From positions 1,240,001 through 1,304,000 of the forward strand of contig JAPPOB010000010.1 of assembly GCA_028818375.1 (NCBI GenBank): a stretch of DNA of 64,000 bases, given 5' to 3'. Positions 62,857 through 64,000 of this stretch are shown here, piece by piece. Source of the DNA: Anaerolineaceae bacterium (GTDB lineage Bacteria; Chloroflexota; Anaerolineae; Aggregatilineales; Phototrophicaceae). The stretch's first letter is position 1, and each line of letters begins with the position of its first letter. The translations under genes were made by a program, and so were the position numbers. The notes below the pieces were generated by a model that had not been told where the DNA came from, made no database searches, and worked only from the letters and a program-made list of their open reading frames with translations.

Positions 62857-64000
62857 TTACTCGCCCTTGATGATGCGTTCGCGCAGGGCCAGCAACTCGT
62901 AGCGAAAGGCCTCGTCCTCCTGCATCTGACCAGCGACCCGCTCATGACCGTGCATCGCCGTCGAATGGCTGCGCATGCCGAAGGCGCGCCCGATCTGCGG
63001 AAAGGAAGCCTCCGTCAGGTCGCGCGCCAGATACATGGCGACGTGACGCGCGCGGCTGATATGCCCCGAGCGATTCTTGCCGGTCAGGTCCATCACCGTC
63101 AGGTTGTGGGTGGCGGCCGTGGCGCTCAGCACCTGGTCGATGGTGATTTTCACCTGGCGCGCCCGCGCGCTTTCGTGTTGCTGCACCACGCGCCCGGCCG
63201 CCGTCGTGGAGAAGGGCTCGTCCGCCAGGTCCATGGTGGCCAGCATGCTGGTGAACAGGCCCTCCAGTTCGCGGATGCTGTTGCGGGCGCCATCCGCCAG
63301 CTTTTCGCTGATGGAGCGCGGCAAGCTGCGCCCCCGTTCCTGCGCCCAGCTTTCCACGATGGCCACGCGCGTCTCAAATTCCGGCAATTGAATGTCAATC
63401 ACCAGGCCGCCTTCAAAACGCGAGCGCAAGCGGTCTTCCAGCAGTTCCAGTTCGCTGGGGTGCCGGTCGGAGGCGACGACAATCTGCTTGTTGTCGATGT
63501 GCAGCGCGTTGAAGGTGTGGAAAAACTCCTCCTGCGTGCTTTCCTTGCCGGCGATGAACTGGATGTCGTCGATCAACAACAGGTCGACCGAGCGGTATTT
63601 TTCGCGGAACTGCGCGGTCGTGCGATAACGGATGGCATTGACCAGGTCGTTGATGAAACCCTCGGAAGGGATGTAGAGCGCGCGGAAGTTCGATTGCTGG
63701 CTTTCATTGGCGATGGCCTGCAACAAGTGCGTCTTGCCCAAACCCACGCCGCCGTAAATGACGAAAGGGTTGTAGCGGGCCGCCGGTTCTTCGGCGACGG
63801 CGCGGGCGGCCGAATAAAGCATCATGTTGGCATTGCTGGTCACAAAGCGGTCGAAGGTGTAGCGCGGGTTGAGGTGACTCTCCGGCAACTCGCCCTGCGG
63901 CGGCTTGCCGACCTTCCGGTTGGTCCGGTCTGGTTGTTTCATGGTCGGCGGGTCGAAAATTGGCCCTATATTCTCGCCCCTGTTGCCGCTGCCGTTCCGG
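62857..64000 (-). CDS. dnaA: Chromosomal replication initiator DnaA (N-terminus beyond window)
   Basis: The frame is open to base 64000, so the 5' end and domain I lie outside; the in-window ATG 63942 has no ribosome site and is internal. Visible from there: YTFDRFVTSNANMMLYSAA, Walker A VIYGGVGLGKTHLLQA, Walker B LLLIDDIQFIAG, sensor motifs IVVASDRHPSELELLEDRL and RSRFEGGLVIDI, and domain IV with the DNA-binding signature GMRSHSTAMHGHERV. It binds DnaA boxes and opens oriC. leuS, not the usual dnaN, lies 3' to it. dnaA often marks the origin region, but no box cluster is seen in the window. Confidence 0.95.
   Translation of the reverse strand, partial: RNGSGNRGENIGPIFDPPTMKQPDRTNRKVGKPPQGELPESHLNPRYTFDRFVTSNANMMLYSAARAVAEEPAARYNPFVIYGGVGLGKTHLLQAIANESQQSNFRALYIPSEGFINDLVNAIRYRTTAQFREKYRSVDLLLIDDIQFIAGKESTQEEFFHTFNALHIDNKQIVVASDRHPSELELLEDRLRSRFEGGLVIDIQLPEFETRVAIVESWAQERGRSLPRSISEKLADGARNSIRELEGLFTSMLATMDLADEPFSTTAAGRVVQQHESARARQVKITIDQVLSATAATHNLTVMDLTGKNRSGHISRARHVAMYLARDLTEASFPQIGRAFGMRSHSTAMHGHERVAGQMQEDEAFRYELLALRERIIKGE

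Noticed and set aside
63942..63942. ATG at 63942 as the start of a short DnaA lacking domain I
   Set aside because: The frame stays open to the window edge, and no ribosome site precedes this ATG, so the gene most likely begins outside the window.

Overview
This is a GC-rich bacterial chromosomal window with no phage, integrase, IS element or CRISPR array that I can see. Housekeeping genes (guaA, rpsB-tsf-pyrH, leuS, dnaA, one tRNA-Lys) sit among many accessory genes. A short EF-Ts (210 aa), a tRNA without encoded CCA, sulfatases, an enolase-superfamily dehydratase and large family-39 membrane glycosyltransferases suggest a free-living or host-associated Chloroflexota-like bacterium. That placement is inference only; no marker was compared. 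The window is open at both ends: a sulfatase is cut at base 1 and dnaA runs off at base 64000.

Bases 1-12034 are catabolic. Three formylglycine-type sulfatases (one partial) precede a secreted FG-GAP/VCBS protein and an aldo/keto reductase that appears to start at ACG. A minus-strand run follows: enolase-superfamily dehydratase, thiamine-diphosphate enzyme and two paralogous D-2-hydroxyacid dehydrogenases. Two copies of a 40-base palindromic repeat lie at 6974-7095. Together this looks like a pathway for sulfated or acidic sugars and hydroxyacids.

Bases 12559-18520 hold tRNA-Lys, an overlapping GNAT / response regulator / histidine kinase / small frameshifted protein operon, a sulfurtransferase, a ferredoxin and a small membrane protein. 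Bases 18636-28318 are the most distinctive part. Five tandem paralogues of a polytopic family-39 glycosyltransferase share a C-terminal beta-rich domain with a recurring tail (YDWQTGERL ... DMHVLQRF). The array is decaying: copy 4 lacks the tail domain, copy 5 has a one-base frameshift, tail-domain debris lies behind both, and another fragment sits upstream at 16424-16796. A sixth, divergent homologue (38204-40087) is translationally coupled to a membrane-anchored clan-A glycosidase and an adenine deaminase.

Bases 28323-43529 carry a Nudix hydrolase, an ATP pyrophosphatase-fold ligase, two PLP enzymes (one a MocR regulator), a secreted protein, an M24 peptidase, an adrenodoxin-type reductase and the adenine deaminase/glycosidase/glycosyltransferase/epimerase operon. 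Bases 43641-48796 hold an EthD-like protein, xpt-guaA (purine salvage, divergent from the deaminase), an MFS transporter coupled to an RfaE2-like nucleotidyltransferase, and a polyprenol-phosphate mannosyltransferase.

Bases 48975-51836 are rpsB-tsf-pyrH-pncC. Bases 51865-55798 are a tightly overlapping minus-strand operon with two tandem HAD phosphatases and two proteins that have lost catalytic motifs: a shikimate-kinase-like protein without a P-loop and an SDR-like protein without its Tyr/Lys. Bases 55969-59833 contain two secreted two-repeat proteins and an RlmD-like methyltransferase that lacks the nucleophilic cysteine; an 82-base copy of that methyltransferase's 3' end lies between the two secreted genes, recording a tandem duplication. 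leuS, with a short leader ORF, and dnaA close the window.

Many genes are preceded by a TATACT-like -10 box about 24-38 bases from the start codon, usually without a clear -35, and several genes use TTG or GTG starts.
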